A DNA stretch of 64,000 bases from Actinocorallia sp. API 0066 (GTDB taxonomy: Bacteria; Actinomycetota; Actinomycetes; Streptosporangiales; Streptosporangiaceae). The notes beneath the pieces were generated by a model, which did not search any database, was not told where the DNA came from, and saw nothing but the letters and a program-made list of their open reading frames with translations. The position numbers and the translations under genes were made by a program. How positions within the stretch are numbered: the first letter of the stretch is position 1; every line of letters begins with the position of its first letter. Shown here piece by piece: positions 1 through 8,484 of the stretch. The stretch spans positions 124,001-188,000 of the forward strand of contig NZ_JAJLQY010000010.1 of NCBI RefSeq assembly GCF_020991275.1, in the 5' to 3' direction.

Positions 1-661
1 CGAGCATCAGCCCGCCGAGGCGCATCACGAGCGCGTAGTGCCGCTTCACCCAGCCGAAGACGCCGAGCGCGCGCCGGTAAGCCAGGGCCGTCACCAGGAA
101 CGGCAGCCCGAGACCGAGGCAGTAGACGAACGAGAGCAGGCCGCCGCGCACCGGGGTCGCCTCGGTGAACGCCAGCGCCTGGATCGCAGTGAGGGTCGGG
201 CCTATGCAGGGCGTCCAGCCGAGCCCGAACAGCACACCGAGCAGCGGCGCGCCCGCGACGCCCGCGGCGGGCAGCCGGTCGGACTTGAACGTGCGCTGGA
301 ACCGGGTGAACAGGCCCATGAAGAGCAGGCCCATGACGATCGTGACGGCGCCGAGCACCCGTGTCAGGACGTCCTCGTACAGGTTGAGCCAGCGGCCGAG
401 CCCGCCGAAGAAGAAGCCGTACGCCATGAAGACGAACGTGAAGCCGAGCACGAACAGCGCGACCCCGGCGACGAGCCTGCCCTTGCGCTGCTCGGCCAGG
501 TCCGCGCCGGTCATGCCCGTCACGTACGACAGGTAGCCGGGGACGAGCGGCAGCACACACGGGCTGAGGAACGACACCGTCCCGGCGAGCGCGGCGAGCG
601 GCAGGGCCAGCACCAGCGTGCCGCTGGTGATGGTCTGCTCGATGCCGGACGCGAGGATCAC
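1..661 (-). CDS. ccdA: Cytochrome c biogenesis protein CcdA (3' end beyond window)
   Basis: Polytopic membrane thiol-disulfide reductant transporter that passes electrons from cytoplasmic thioredoxin to outward-facing thioredoxin-like proteins for cytochrome c maturation. 220 codons are visible from a GTG start at 661; the frame stays open to the window edge. Two family Cys motifs are present: SFLSPCVLPLVPGYLSY (Cys35) and FGLGWTPCIGPTL (Cys152), each in a hydrophobic segment. It starts 4 bp after the TlpA-like gene, so the two are surely co-transcribed and TlpA is its likely partner. ResB and CcsA-type genes would be expected further left (inference). Confidence 0.93.
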   Translation of the reverse strand, partial: MILASGIEQTITSGTLVLALPLAALAGTVSFLSPCVLPLVPGYLSYVTGMTGADLAEQRKGRLVAGVALFVLGFTFVFMAYGFFFGGLGRWLNLYEDVLTRVLGAVTIVMGLLFMGLFTRFQRTFKSDRLPAAGVAGAPLLGVLFGLGWTPCIGPTLTAIQALAFTEATPVRGGLLSFVYCLGLGLPFLVTALAYRRALGVFGWVKRHYALVMRLGGLML

Positions 662-665
662 GGGG

Positions 666-1202
666 TCACTGCTCGGCGACGATCGCGGCGAGCGCGGGGT
701 TGAGCTTCGTCGTCGTCACCAGGCCGGGGAACTGGACGGCGACGCGGCCCTGGCGGTCCAGGATCAGCGTGGTCGGCAGCGCGCTGGGGTTGACGGTCGA
801 GAACGACTGGGTGATCTTGCCCTGCGGGTCGAAGAAACTCGGGTAGGTCGTGCCGAACGTCCGGGTGAACGCCTTGGCCCCGTCGCGGGTGTCCTCGATG
901 TCCACGCCGACGAACTCGACGCCCTTGTCCTTGTTCTCCTTGTAGGTGTGCTCCAACGTCTCGGCCTCACCCCGGCAGGGGCCACACCACGACGCCCAGA
1001 AGTTCACCACGGTGACCTTGCCCTTGAAGGACGCCAGGTCGAGCGGCTTTCCTTCGAGGTCCTCGCCCTTCACCTCGCCGACGGGCGCCTTGCGCTCCTC
1101 GGCCGGGATCGGCTTACCCGGCTCGACCCCCGTCCCGCCCCCGCCGCAGGCCGCGACGGACAACAGCAGCGCGGACGCGGCGACGGCACGGGGGATCATC
1201 AA
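666..1202 (-). CDS. TlpA/ResA-like thioredoxin-fold lipoprotein
   Basis: Membrane-anchored extracytoplasmic thiol-disulfide oxidoreductase, probably keeping apocytochrome c cysteines reduced. 178 aa. The signal peptide ends in a lipobox V-A-A-C with the lipidated Cys at residue 19, followed by a Gly-rich linker. The thioredoxin-like domain spans about residues 42-178 and carries the active site WCGPC at 72-76 in the context VVNFWASWCGPC. It lies between a histidine phosphatase and ccdA on the same strand, the usual actinobacterial order hemL - phosphatase - resA - ccdA. A catch-all redoxin role cannot be excluded. Confidence 0.93.
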   Translation of the reverse strand: MMIPRAVAASALLLSVAACGGGGTGVEPGKPIPAEERKAPVGEVKGEDLEGKPLDLASFKGKVTVVNFWASWCGPCRGEAETLEHTYKENKDKGVEFVGVDIEDTRDGAKAFTRTFGTTYPSFFDPQGKITQSFSTVNPSALPTTLILDRQGRVAVQFPGLVTTTKLNPALAAIVAEQ

Positions 1203-1265
1203 AACTCTCCAAGAAGTACTCCGCCTGATGTACTACGGCGGGTAGTACCCGACTGTACCGGCGCC

Positions 1266-1898
1266 TCAGGCGCCCGGGATGGTGGGGCCCTTGATCAGGT
1301 GCGCGGCGGGCTCGTGGTACTCCACCCGGGCCAGCTCGCCGTCCTCGTAGACGAGGCTGGTGACGCTAGCCAGGCCGCACTCACGGCGGCGCGGGTCGTG
1401 CCACAGCCGGACGCCCTCGGCCCGCCGCCGCGCCGTGTAGATCGGCAACTGATGGCTCACCAGAACGGCCTCGCCGCCCCGCGCGGCGGTGCGCGCCTCG
1501 GCCGTCACCGCGTCCATCCGGCGCGCGACGACCTCGAACGGCTCGCCCCACGACGGGCTGAACGGGTTCCGGAAACGCGGCCAGACACGCGGGTCGACCA
1601 GGCGCGACATCTTGAAGACCTCGCCCTCGAAGACGTTCGCGGCCTCGATGAGGCGCTCGTCGACGACCGGTTTGATCCCGGTGGCCTCGGCGAGCGGCGC
1701 CACCGTCTCCTGGGCGCGTTCCAAGGGCGAGGTGTACAGCGCGAGGACGTCACGGCCGCGGAACCATCCGGCGGCGGCCTTGGCCATCAGATGCCCGTCC
1801 TCGCTCAGGTGGAAGTCGGGCAGCCTGCCGTACAGCACACCGCGCGGGTTGTGAACCTCGCCGTGGCGCAGCAGGTGGACGATCGTGGTCTCAGTCAT
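1266..1898 (-). CDS. Histidine phosphatase (phosphoglycerate mutase-like) family protein
   Basis: 210 aa with the family signature LLRHGEVH near the N-terminus (RHG at 11-13, His12 being the phospho-acceptor) and a second catalytic-type His in VLVSHQLPI. Substrate is not readable from sequence; the family includes mutases, phosphatases and broad-specificity enzymes. The ATG at 1898 is chosen because the frame upstream is low-complexity Arg/Ala and would run into hemL. It lies between hemL and the TlpA-like gene, a conserved actinobacterial position, but no role in haem metabolism is established. Confidence 0.88.
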   Translation of the reverse strand: MTETTIVHLLRHGEVHNPRGVLYGRLPDFHLSEDGHLMAKAAAGWFRGRDVLALYTSPLERAQETVAPLAEATGIKPVVDERLIEAANVFEGEVFKMSRLVDPRVWPRFRNPFSPSWGEPFEVVARRMDAVTAEARTAARGGEAVLVSHQLPIYTARRRAEGVRLWHDPRRRECGLASVTSLVYEDGELARVEYHEPAAHLIKGPTIPGA

Positions 1899-1930
1899 GG
1901 CGGCCCCAGGGTACCCGTGTCCGGCAGCGG

Positions 1931-3223
1931 TCAGACGGCGCGCGCGGCGGCGCGTGCGGCGTGCGGCAGCGCGTCGGCGATCCGGTCCAGCGCGGCGTCG
2001 TCGTGCGCGGCGCTGAGGAACCACGCCTCGTACGACGACGGCGGCAGGTAGACGCCACGCGCGAGCGCCTCGTGGAAGAACGCCGCGTAGGCCGCGGAGT
2101 TCTGCTTGCGCGCCGCCTCGAAGTCGAGGACGCGCGCGTCGGTGAAGAAGACGGAGAAGAGGTTCCCCGCGGTCTGGAGGCGGTGCGGGACGCCCTCGCG
2201 GCTCAGCGCGTCCGACGCCCACTCCGCGACGAGCCGGGCGGCCCGGTCGACCGTCGCGTACACCTCGTCGGTGCAGCCGCGCAGGGTGGCCAGGCCCGCC
2301 GCCGTCGCGAGCGGGTTCCCCGACAGGGTGCCCGCCTGGTAGACGGGCCCGGCGGGGGCCAGGTGGTCCATCACGTCGGCGCGGCCGCCGAACGCGGCGG
2401 CGGGCAGCCCGCCGCCCATCACCTTGCCGAAGGTGAACAGGTCGGCCTTGACGCCCTCACGCCCGAACCAGCCGGACTTCGTCACCCGGAAGCCGGTGAG
2501 CACCTCGTCGATGATCAGCAGCGCGCCGTGTTTGGCGCACAGGCGCCTCAGCAGCTCGTTGAAGCCGTCGATCGGCGGGACGACGCCCATGTTCGACGGG
2601 CACGCCTCGGTGATCACACAGGCGATCTCGTGGCCGAACTCGGCGAACACCTTCTCGACCGCGAGCGCGTCGTTGTAGGGCAACACGATCGTGTCGGCGG
2701 TGGCGGCGCCCGTCACACCAGGGGTGTCGGGCAGGCCCAGGGTGACGACGCCGGACCCGGCCGACGCCAGCAGCGCGTCCACGTGGCCGTGGTAGCACCC
2801 GGCGAACTTCACCACCTTGGACCGCTCGGTGAAGCCGCGCGCCAGCCGGATCGCCGACATGGTGGCCTCGGTGCCGGAGTTGACCAGCCGGACCTTCTCC
2901 ACCGGCGTCCGCGCGACGATCTCCTCCGCGAGCGCGACCTCGCCCTCGGTGGGCGCGCCGTAGGACGTGCCGTTGGCTGCGGCCGCCGTGACGGCCTCCA
3001 CCACGGCCGGGTGGGCGTGACCGAGGATCATCGGGCCCCACGAGCAGATCAGGTCCACGTAGGTCGCGCCGTCGGCGTCCGTCAGGTACGCGCCCTTGGC
3101 CGAGGCCATGAACCTGGGCGTCCCGCCGACGGCACGGAACGCCCTGACCGGGGAGTTCACGCCGCCGGGGACGACGGCTCCGGCCCGGTCGAACAGCGCT
3201 TGAGATCGCTCGGTGGAAGTCAC
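1931..3223 (-). CDS. hemL: Glutamate-1-semialdehyde 2,1-aminomutase
   Basis: PLP enzyme converting glutamate-1-semialdehyde to 5-aminolevulinate, the last step of the C5 route begun by glutamyl-tRNA reductase (hemA at 17395-18702). 430 aa, the usual length. The N-terminus [19 protein letters not shown] is typical; the PLP-binding lysine is Lys267 in [14 protein letters not shown], and [12 protein letters not shown] supplies the cofactor-contacting Asp. Start taken as GTG 3223 (peptide VTSTERSQ), because the longer frame adds Arg/Trp-rich residues with no family resemblance. It is separated from hemB by the roughly 10-kb accessory segment. Confidence 0.96.
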   Translation of the reverse strand: MTSTERSQALFDRAGAVVPGGVNSPVRAFRAVGGTPRFMASAKGAYLTDADGATYVDLICSWGPMILGHAHPAVVEAVTAAAANGTSYGAPTEGEVALAEEIVARTPVEKVRLVNSGTEATMSAIRLARGFTERSKVVKFAGCYHGHVDALLASAGSGVVTLGLPDTPGVTGAATADTIVLPYNDALAVEKVFAEFGHEIACVITEACPSNMGVVPPIDGFNELLRRLCAKHGALLIIDEVLTGFRVTKSGWFGREGVKADLFTFGKVMGGGLPAAAFGGRADVMDHLAPAGPVYQAGTLSGNPLATAAGLATLRGCTDEVYATVDRAARLVAEWASDALSREGVPHRLQTAGNLFSVFFTDARVLDFEAARKQNSAAYAAFFHEALARGVYLPPSSYEAWFLSAAHDDAALDRIADALPHAARAAARAV

Positions 3224-3469
3224 GGCCTCAGTCTGCCAGCACGCCCGCCGTGGCCGTGCCCAGTGCCGCCAAAGCGTCCGCACAAGAAGATCACGGGCCG
3301 TGCCGGAGATCACAGAAGGTCACCGACGGATGCGCGCGGTGTGGCGTTCCGGACGCGCATATGCGCCGACCCCGACACAATCCGGTAACTCCCTTGACCA
3401 CGTACCGCAACTGCCGATATCCACCCATGAGGGCAGAGGAACTGCGCGTGCGTTAAGGGGCGGACTGAA

Positions 3470-5134
3470 GTGACAGACGGCTGGGCGGTACCTGGATTCT
3501 CGCTCGTCCGCGAGCTGGGTGCCGACGCGTCCGGACGGCAGGTGCTGGCGACGGACGAGCTGACCGGGACCAAGGTCACCATCCGCTACCTGCCCCCCGG
3601 CCTCCCGCGCGACGAGGCGTTCACCCGCAGGATGGACACGCTCGCGCAGTTGGAGGACGACAACCTCGTCCAGGTGTACCAACTGGTCAACGAGGACGGA
3701 CCGGGCGGCGGCGCTGCCGTCGTCTCGGAGTACTTCGACGGGGTGGCGCTGCGCCGCCTCCTCACCGACCCGCTCGACCCCGAGTCGGCCGTTGTTGTGC
3801 TGAGCGACATCCTGCTGGGCCTGGCCGCCGCGCACGCCAAGGGCGTCCACCACGGCGACGTCACGCCCGACCGGGTCCTCATCGCGCCGGACGGCCGCGC
3901 CAAGCTGGCCGACCTCGGCCTCGCCGTCGTGCAGGGCAGGGGGGCGCCTGCGGGCAACCCCGCCTACCAGGCGCCGGAGCGGTGGCACGGCTCCCCGCAG
4001 AGCGAGCGGGCCGACCTGTACGCGGCGACCGCCGTGTTCGTGGAGTGCCTGACCGGGCGGCGGCTGTTCCCGGCGACGTCCACGAGCGGGCTCGGCAAGG
4101 CGCACAACAACAGCCCGGTGCCCGTCAGCGACGTGCCAGGACCGCTGCGTCCGCTGGTGCTGCACGGCCTCGCCAAGTCGCCCGACGACAGGCCCGGCTC
4201 GGCCGCCGACTTCCTCGCCGAGCTGGACGACGCCGTCAGCCCCGTGTTCGGCCCCGACTGGGAGAAGCGCGGCCGGGCCCGCGTCCGCGAGCTCGCCAAG
4301 CGCGCCGCCGACGCCCCGCTCCCGCCGCCTCCGGCCCGCTCGTCGTTCCTGGCGCCCAAGAAGGACGCCGCAGGCGTCGCCCAGGGCCGTGGCCGCAAGG
4401 GGCCCCTGGTGCTCTTGGGCGGCGGCGTGGCGGCCGTCCTGGTGATCGGCGGCGTCGCCTACGCGACCAAGGGCGACGACACGGCTCCGGCCGTCTCGAC
4501 GCCGTCACCGGTGGCCGTCACCACGCCGCCGCCGCTGTCGAGCACCACCCCGCCCGCCGTCGAGCCGCTCGACGGCCCCGGCCTCGCGGGCAAGATCACC
4601 ACCGCCGTGGACGGCAAGGAGACCTTCGCGATCGCCTTCCGCCGCACCTCCGCCAAGGAGGTCACGTCCGCCTCCGGCTGGGTCAAGGGCAGCGACCTCA
4701 AGATCGCCGTAGCGGGCCCCAAACCCCTCACCAGGCGCCAGGTCATCGTGGTCTCGGGCACCGCCCACGTCCAGAACGGCACAAACTGGCAGAAGATCGC
4801 CCTAGGCAAGCCCAAGACCTACGGCGCCCTGGCCGCCCAGGCCCGCTGGGCCGGATCCCTCTCCGCCCTGACCGACCTCCTGGACGAAACCGAGACCCTC
4901 ACCCGCAGGGGCGGCACCCGCTGGCTGGGCACCGTCCCCGACGCCTCCGCCCTGAGCGACATAGCCCCCGGCTACAAAAAGCCCAAGGTCACCTACGACC
5001 TCACCATCGCCACCGGCTGGCTCCCCCACCGCCTCCGCGCCACCATCACCGCCGAGAACAAGCCCAAAATCACCGTGGTCATCACCTACAGCAAATGGGG
5101 CACCAAAGTCTCCATCAAACCCCCCAAGCGCTGA
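3470..5134 (+). CDS. Membrane-anchored Ser/Thr protein kinase-like protein, probable pseudokinase
   Basis: 554 aa. Residues 1-265 have the fold motifs of a Pkn-type kinase, but key residues are changed: the VAIK lysine is Arg (VTIRYL), the catalytic loop reads HGDVTPDRV instead of HRDLKPxN (Asp kept; Lys and Asn lost), and DFG is DLG. APERW of the activation segment is kept. One transmembrane helix at about 311-331 is followed by a Ser/Thr/Pro linker and a 190-residue extracytoplasmic domain whose beta-rich pattern resembles LppX/LprG-like domains (weak inference). It probably senses or scaffolds rather than phosphorylates. Start is a GTG at 3470. It opens the accessory segment next to hemL. 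Confidence 0.85.
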   Translation: MTDGWAVPGFSLVRELGADASGRQVLATDELTGTKVTIRYLPPGLPRDEAFTRRMDTLAQLEDDNLVQVYQLVNEDGPGGGAAVVSEYFDGVALRRLLTDPLDPESAVVVLSDILLGLAAAHAKGVHHGDVTPDRVLIAPDGRAKLADLGLAVVQGRGAPAGNPAYQAPERWHGSPQSERADLYAATAVFVECLTGRRLFPATSTSGLGKAHNNSPVPVSDVPGPLRPLVLHGLAKSPDDRPGSAADFLAELDDAVSPVFGPDWEKRGRARVRELAKRAADAPLPPPPARSSFLAPKKDAAGVAQGRGRKGPLVLLGGGVAAVLVIGGVAYATKGDDTAPAVSTPSPVAVTTPPPLSSTTPPAVEPLDGPGLAGKITTAVDGKETFAIAFRRTSAKEVTSASGWVKGSDLKIAVAGPKPLTRRQVIVVSGTAHVQNGTNWQKIALGKPKTYGALAAQARWAGSLSALTDLLDETETLTRRGGTRWLGTVPDASALSDIAPGYKKPKVTYDLTIATGWLPHRLRATITAENKPKITVVITYSKWGTKVSIKPPKR

Positions 5135-5158
5135 CCCCACCACGACCAGCCCACTCCC

Positions 5159-5709
5159 TCAACCGGTGACGATCATGCCGCCGAGCTCCACGACGTCGTA
5201 GTCCTCCAACGTCACGTGGAGCTGCGCCGCGCGCAGCCAGCGCGTGCGGAGGTCGGTGTGCGCGATGGTGGTGGCGCTGGGCACCAGCCCGGCCCGGGTG
5301 GGCCGGTAGAGCACGCCGGAGATCCCGGACACACCGGCGGATGCGCCGTCATCACAGGCGCGGGCCACGGGCCTTCCGCGCTCTCGTACTCCTCCCGCGA
5401 AAGCATCCACAACCCACTCTTCCCACAGGGCGTCCCGCACACCTGGCACAGCGACCCACGCATCGCCTCGCGCTGCCGCAGAACGTGCACGGACTTGAAC
5501 TGCGGAACCCCCACCCCGGGACTGAACCCCACCCGAGTCCACAACACCCCCGCACGGTCACGGTCCTCCGCCCTCTCATCCGCATAGGCGATCCGCCCAC
5601 CCCGCACCACCACCGCGACCTGCAAGGTGTCCTCCGACGACCACGCCGTGATGTACGGCACGACCCCCCACCGCGCCAGATTCACCGCAAAACAACCACG
5701 CCCAGACAT
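5159..5709 (-). pseudogene. Frameshifted copy of the zinc-ribbon-like gene at 9385-10020
   Basis: Aligns with the intact gene at 9385-10020 over its length, sharing start context (MSGRGCFAVNLARWGVVPY), the CQVCGTPCGKSGLWMLSREEYES core and the C-terminal LEDYDV-MIVTG end. Relative to that gene, 85 bp are missing at 5324-5328, where both deletion ends carry CCCGG. The loss shifts the frame after HPPVCPG and removes the second Cys cluster. The remaining 3' half stays readable in another frame, so the deletion is recent. It is divergent from the HTH gene at 5898 just as the intact copy is from the HTH gene at 10288. Confidence 0.85.
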
Positions 5710-5812
5710 ATGCCTCCACCTTTCTCGTATCAGGAGATGAACTCCCACACGCCGTCACATGTGCGGACCGCAGGACTCCGAATCCGTTGTCCGTTCCGCG
5801 GTTCCAGCGTGA

Positions 5813-5830
5813 CAAGCGGGGATACGCTTG
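5813..5830. promoter_or_regulatory. 18-bp inverted repeat, candidate operator
   Basis: CAAGCG - GGGATA - CGCTTG is a perfect 6-bp inverted repeat in the 188-bp gap between the divergent pseudogene (start 5709) and HTH regulator (start 5898). Position fits an autoregulatory operator of the HTH protein. It differs from the GTAC-type repeats at the paralogous locus near 10060. Confidence 0.35.
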
Positions 5831-5897
5831 GGGAGGTCAAAGACAAGCAAAGGCACGATGTGCGGCCCGGCGGAGACGAATTACAGAGGAGTACAGC

Positions 5898-6707
5898 GTG
5901 ACTTCCAGCATTCGCATGACGGCCCGCGTCTTCCTTGGTAAGGAACTCCGCCTGGCCCGCGACGCACACGGAGTGACCAGGGCCGCACTAGCCAAGAAGC
6001 TGTTCTGTTCCGACTCACTCATCGCCGCCTGGGAGTCCGGCCGACAAGTCCCAAGGTCAGATCAACTCGCCGCACTCCTCACCGCACTGTCCACCGAATC
6101 ACCGATCCTGCTACGACTACTGGAAGACCTAGTCGAGACAGAGGTCGCCCCGGAGTGGACCGGCCGCTGGCTCGCAGTCGAGAAGGACGCCGTCAGCCTC
6201 CTGTCCTACGAGCACTCCATCATTCCGGGCTTGCTCCAGACGGAACAGTACGCGCACATCCTCATCCGAAAGGGACAACCCTTCGGTGACATCGGCGGGA
6301 AGCTCCAAAGCCGGATGGACCGTCAGGGAATCTTCGCCAAGGACGAGCCACCCACCTGCGTGTTCATCATGGACGAACGCGTACTACACAACCAGGTCGG
6401 CGACGCGAACCTCATGCACGACCAACTCACAAAGGTCATCGAGGTGGCAAAGTCACCCAACGTATTCGTGCACGTCATCCCAGAGAACGCGGGGTATCAT
6501 GTCGCCCATAACGGCGCTTTCATGATCGCCAGGTTCGAGGGCCAGGACGTCGTCTACCAGGACGGAGTCTGGCGCGGCCAAGTGTTCGGCGACCAGCGCG
6601 ACGTACAAGAGTTCCCACGCATCTGGGCAAACGCCCAAAGCATGGCACTGCCCAAGAACACATCCCTTCAAATAATAGAGAAGGCAGCCCAACAGTGGAT
6701 CAGTTGA
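5898..6707 (+). CDS. XRE-type HTH, DUF5753 (Scr1 family) transcriptional regulator
   Basis: 269 aa. An N-terminal helix-turn-helix (about residues 12-65: GKELRLARDAHGVTRAALAKKL, IAAWESGRQVP) is followed by the DUF5753 domain (about 80-265), recognised by the IIPGLLQTEQYA motif and the FVHVIPENAGY segment. Members pair with DUF397 proteins in Streptomyces (Scr1/Scr2, WhiJ/BldB-like sets), with reported toxin-antitoxin-like or developmental roles. GTG 5898 is chosen for its AGAGGAG ribosome site and because the HTH begins right after it. It overlaps the DUF397 gene by 13 bp. Its DNA looks less GC-rich than the haem genes nearby. Confidence 0.9.
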   Translation: MTSSIRMTARVFLGKELRLARDAHGVTRAALAKKLFCSDSLIAAWESGRQVPRSDQLAALLTALSTESPILLRLLEDLVETEVAPEWTGRWLAVEKDAVSLLSYEHSIIPGLLQTEQYAHILIRKGQPFGDIGGKLQSRMDRQGIFAKDEPPTCVFIMDERVLHNQVGDANLMHDQLTKVIEVAKSPNVFVHVIPENAGYHVAHNGAFMIARFEGQDVVYQDGVWRGQVFGDQRDVQEFPRIWANAQSMALPKNTSLQIIEKAAQQWIS

Positions 6708-6886
6708 ACTGGCGCAAGAGCACAAGGTCCGGCTCCAACGCCGAAAACTGCGTGGAAGTCGCCAAGGCCAGCACCGAAATCGCCATCCGAGACTCCAAAA
6801 ACCCCCACGGCCCCCGCCACTCCTTCAACCACTCAACCTTCCAGTCCCTCACCAAGGCCATAAAGTCCGGCCAGTACGACCTGTAA
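6695..6886 (+). CDS. DUF397 domain protein
   Basis: 63 aa. Carries the DUF397 signature LNWRKSTRSGSNAENCVEVA followed by IAIRDSKNPHGP and a C-terminal FQSLTKAIKSGQ helix. It is translationally coupled to the HTH-DUF5753 gene (starts 13 bp before that gene ends). DUF397 proteins are small cytoplasmic partners of Scr1/WhiJ-type regulators; the BldB/AbaA-C group belongs here. Biochemical activity is unknown. A perfect hairpin 29 bp downstream probably ends the operon. Confidence 0.9.
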   Translation: MDQLNWRKSTRSGSNAENCVEVAKASTEIAIRDSKNPHGPRHSFNHSTFQSLTKAIKSGQYDL

Positions 6887-6914
6887 CAACCACCTACGGC
6901 CGGAAGCCCACGCC

Positions 6915-6936
6915 GCGGCAGCCAACCGGCTGCCGC
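6915..6936. terminator. Hairpin terminator between convergent genes
   Basis: Perfect 9-bp stem GCGGCAGCC/GGCTGCCGC with a 4-nt AACC loop, between the ends of the DUF397 gene (6886) and the minus-strand secreted-protein gene (6977). No U-tract, as is usual in high-GC actinobacteria; it could serve both directions. Confidence 0.65.
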
Positions 6937-6976
6937 AGAGCAGAAGAAGGGTGTCGAGGGACGGCCGGGGCGGGGG

Positions 6977-7831
6977 TCAGGTGCAGTTGACGATGAGGCC
7001 GGTCAGAACGGTGCAGGTGTAGGTGATGGTGTTGTTGCTCGGGTTGGATTCGCCGGTGGTGTCGAAGGCCAGGGTGACGGTGTAGGTCCCCAGCGCCAGG
7101 AGGTTGACAGCCCGGGAGATGCCGGGCTGGGCCACGCCGCCGGCCGGGATGTCGCTCAGGGCGCAGACCTCGTTGTTGGCGCCGCCGGTGCAGCCGACAC
7201 CGATGGCGGAGGTGAGGAGCCCCGACGGGCTGACGGTCTTGGTGAGGGTGACGTTGGTGGCCGCGCCGTTGCCGTCGTTGAACAGCCGCGCCCCGAAGGT
7301 GATCGTCTGGGTGAGCGGGACGTAGCCCGCGAAGCCCTTGACGGCGCGCAGGTCGGGAGCGGCGGCGGTGACGGTGATGACGGGCCCGTTGACGGCTCCG
7401 GTGGTGGAGCCGCCGGAGGTGTAGAACTGGGCTCGGCTGGTGAACGTCCCGGCGGCCGTGCCGGAGTCGACGGCGACGGTCAGGGTGTAGCTGAACGCCT
7501 GCCCGTTGGTCAGGTTCGGCAGCATCAGCCGGTCGACCGATCCGACCTCGGTGGCGGAGAGGACGCCGCCGCCGTAGGAGGAGATGGACGTGAACGACGG
7601 CAGCGTCCCGGTGGTCCCGCCGGTCCCGCCGGTGGCCGACACGTCGATACGGGCGCCGGAGTAGTTGCCGTTGGACGTCCCGCTGACCGTGATCGTGGTC
7701 GTCGTCCCCGCAGGGACGGTGGTCGGGCTGGCGGTCACCGTCAAAGTCGGGTGTGCGGAGGCCGGGGAGGCGACTCCCACGACCAGACCACCCGTGACGA
7801 CCAGAGCACCCAGCAGGGCACACAAACGCAT
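6977..7831 (-). CDS. Secreted protein with Ig-like/DUF11-type repeats
   Basis: 284 aa. The signal peptide is clear (MRLCALLG, hydrophobic core, cleavage near ASPASA-HP at about 27). The mature part is Thr/Gly/Val-rich with two beta-sandwich-like regions: about 28-150 (TLTVTASPTTVPAGTTTTIT) and 155-284 (VPLTQTITFGARLFNDGNG...NNEVCALSDIPAGG, then ESNPSNNTITY). The second resembles CARDB/DUF11 modules of surface proteins and holds four Cys that could form disulfides. There is no LPXTG motif or C-terminal membrane helix, so it is probably released. ATG 7831 has a GGTGGGAG site. Function is unknown. Confidence 0.8.
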   Translation of the reverse strand: MRLCALLGALVVTGGLVVGVASPASAHPTLTVTASPTTVPAGTTTTITVSGTSNGNYSGARIDVSATGGTGGTTGTLPSFTSISSYGGGVLSATEVGSVDRLMLPNLTNGQAFSYTLTVAVDSGTAAGTFTSRAQFYTSGGSTTGAVNGPVITVTAAAPDLRAVKGFAGYVPLTQTITFGARLFNDGNGAATNVTLTKTVSPSGLLTSAIGVGCTGGANNEVCALSDIPAGGVAQPGISRAVNLLALGTYTVTLAFDTTGESNPSNNTITYTCTVLTGLIVNCT

Positions 7832-8177
7832 CGGTTCTCCCACCTTCAGACGCGAGCGAACCCGAACATCGGATTCGAGGCATTGAAAACGACACCCCCC
7901 ACCCCCCGCAAGAGAATCCCAGACCACAACCCCCCGACCCGAAGCCCCGAAACCACCCCACCACCCTGAGGCATCACCGCAGGTCACCAACCCCCACCAA
8001 CCAGAAACACAATCCATCCTGGTAGCAACAAGCGCCACCACCCACCACACCCAACACTCCGAAGCCTCCCCAACACGAACAGTGCACGATTTCGCCCCGC
8101 GCGGCCCTGCTGCGCACCGGCCACTAGCTTCCCCGCGCAACCCCGTCGATGGCGCATGCCCTTAGACCGCCGCCCCC
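7832..8177. other. Intergenic stretch without recognised gene
   Basis: About 345 bp upstream of the secreted-protein gene, rich in C-runs (several CCCCCC tracts on the plus strand) and relatively A-rich. It should hold that gene's promoter on the minus strand, but no convincing -35/-10 pair was found. It ends where hydrolase homology begins at 8178. Confidence 0.5.
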
Positions 8178-8421
8178 GGCGTCTCCCTGACTCACGGGAT
8201 CACGGTCGACCGCGACAAGGGCGGCATGCTCGTGCGGCTCACCGAACGGGTGCGGGTTTTGGGGTGCTGAGGTTCTCCTACCGGGGGCACGGCGAAAGCG
8301 GCGGAACCCAGGAGGGCGTGACCATCGCAGGCGAGATGCTCGACCTCCAGGCCGCGGTCGCCGTCGCGCGGACGGAGTTCGCGGGGCCTCTGTCTCTGGT
8401 CGCCGCGAGCTTCGGCGCCGT
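8178..8421 (+). pseudogene. Truncated, frameshifted duplicate of the adjacent hydrolase gene
   Basis: Matches 8611-8861 of the intact hydrolase gene (codons about 43-126). The first part is diverged, but 8258-8421 differs from 8698-8861 at only five positions by eye. A 7-bp deletion near 8250 breaks the frame, and homology stops abruptly after TTCGGCGCCGTC. No N-terminal or C-terminal parts remain. It looks like the remnant of a tandem duplication with recent sequence exchange over the nucleophile-elbow region. Confidence 0.8.
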
Positions 8422-8484
8422 CATAATCCCGTCGTCCCGCCAGCGTTCCTCTTCCTGAGGTGACGGGGAGATGGAAGTCTTGCC

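Noticed and set aside
38-703. Long plus-strand frame with charged low-complexity peptide
   Set aside because: Antisense to ccdA, whose CcdA motifs are unmistakable. The Arg/Glu/Gln-rich composition is typical of shadow frames in high-GC DNA.
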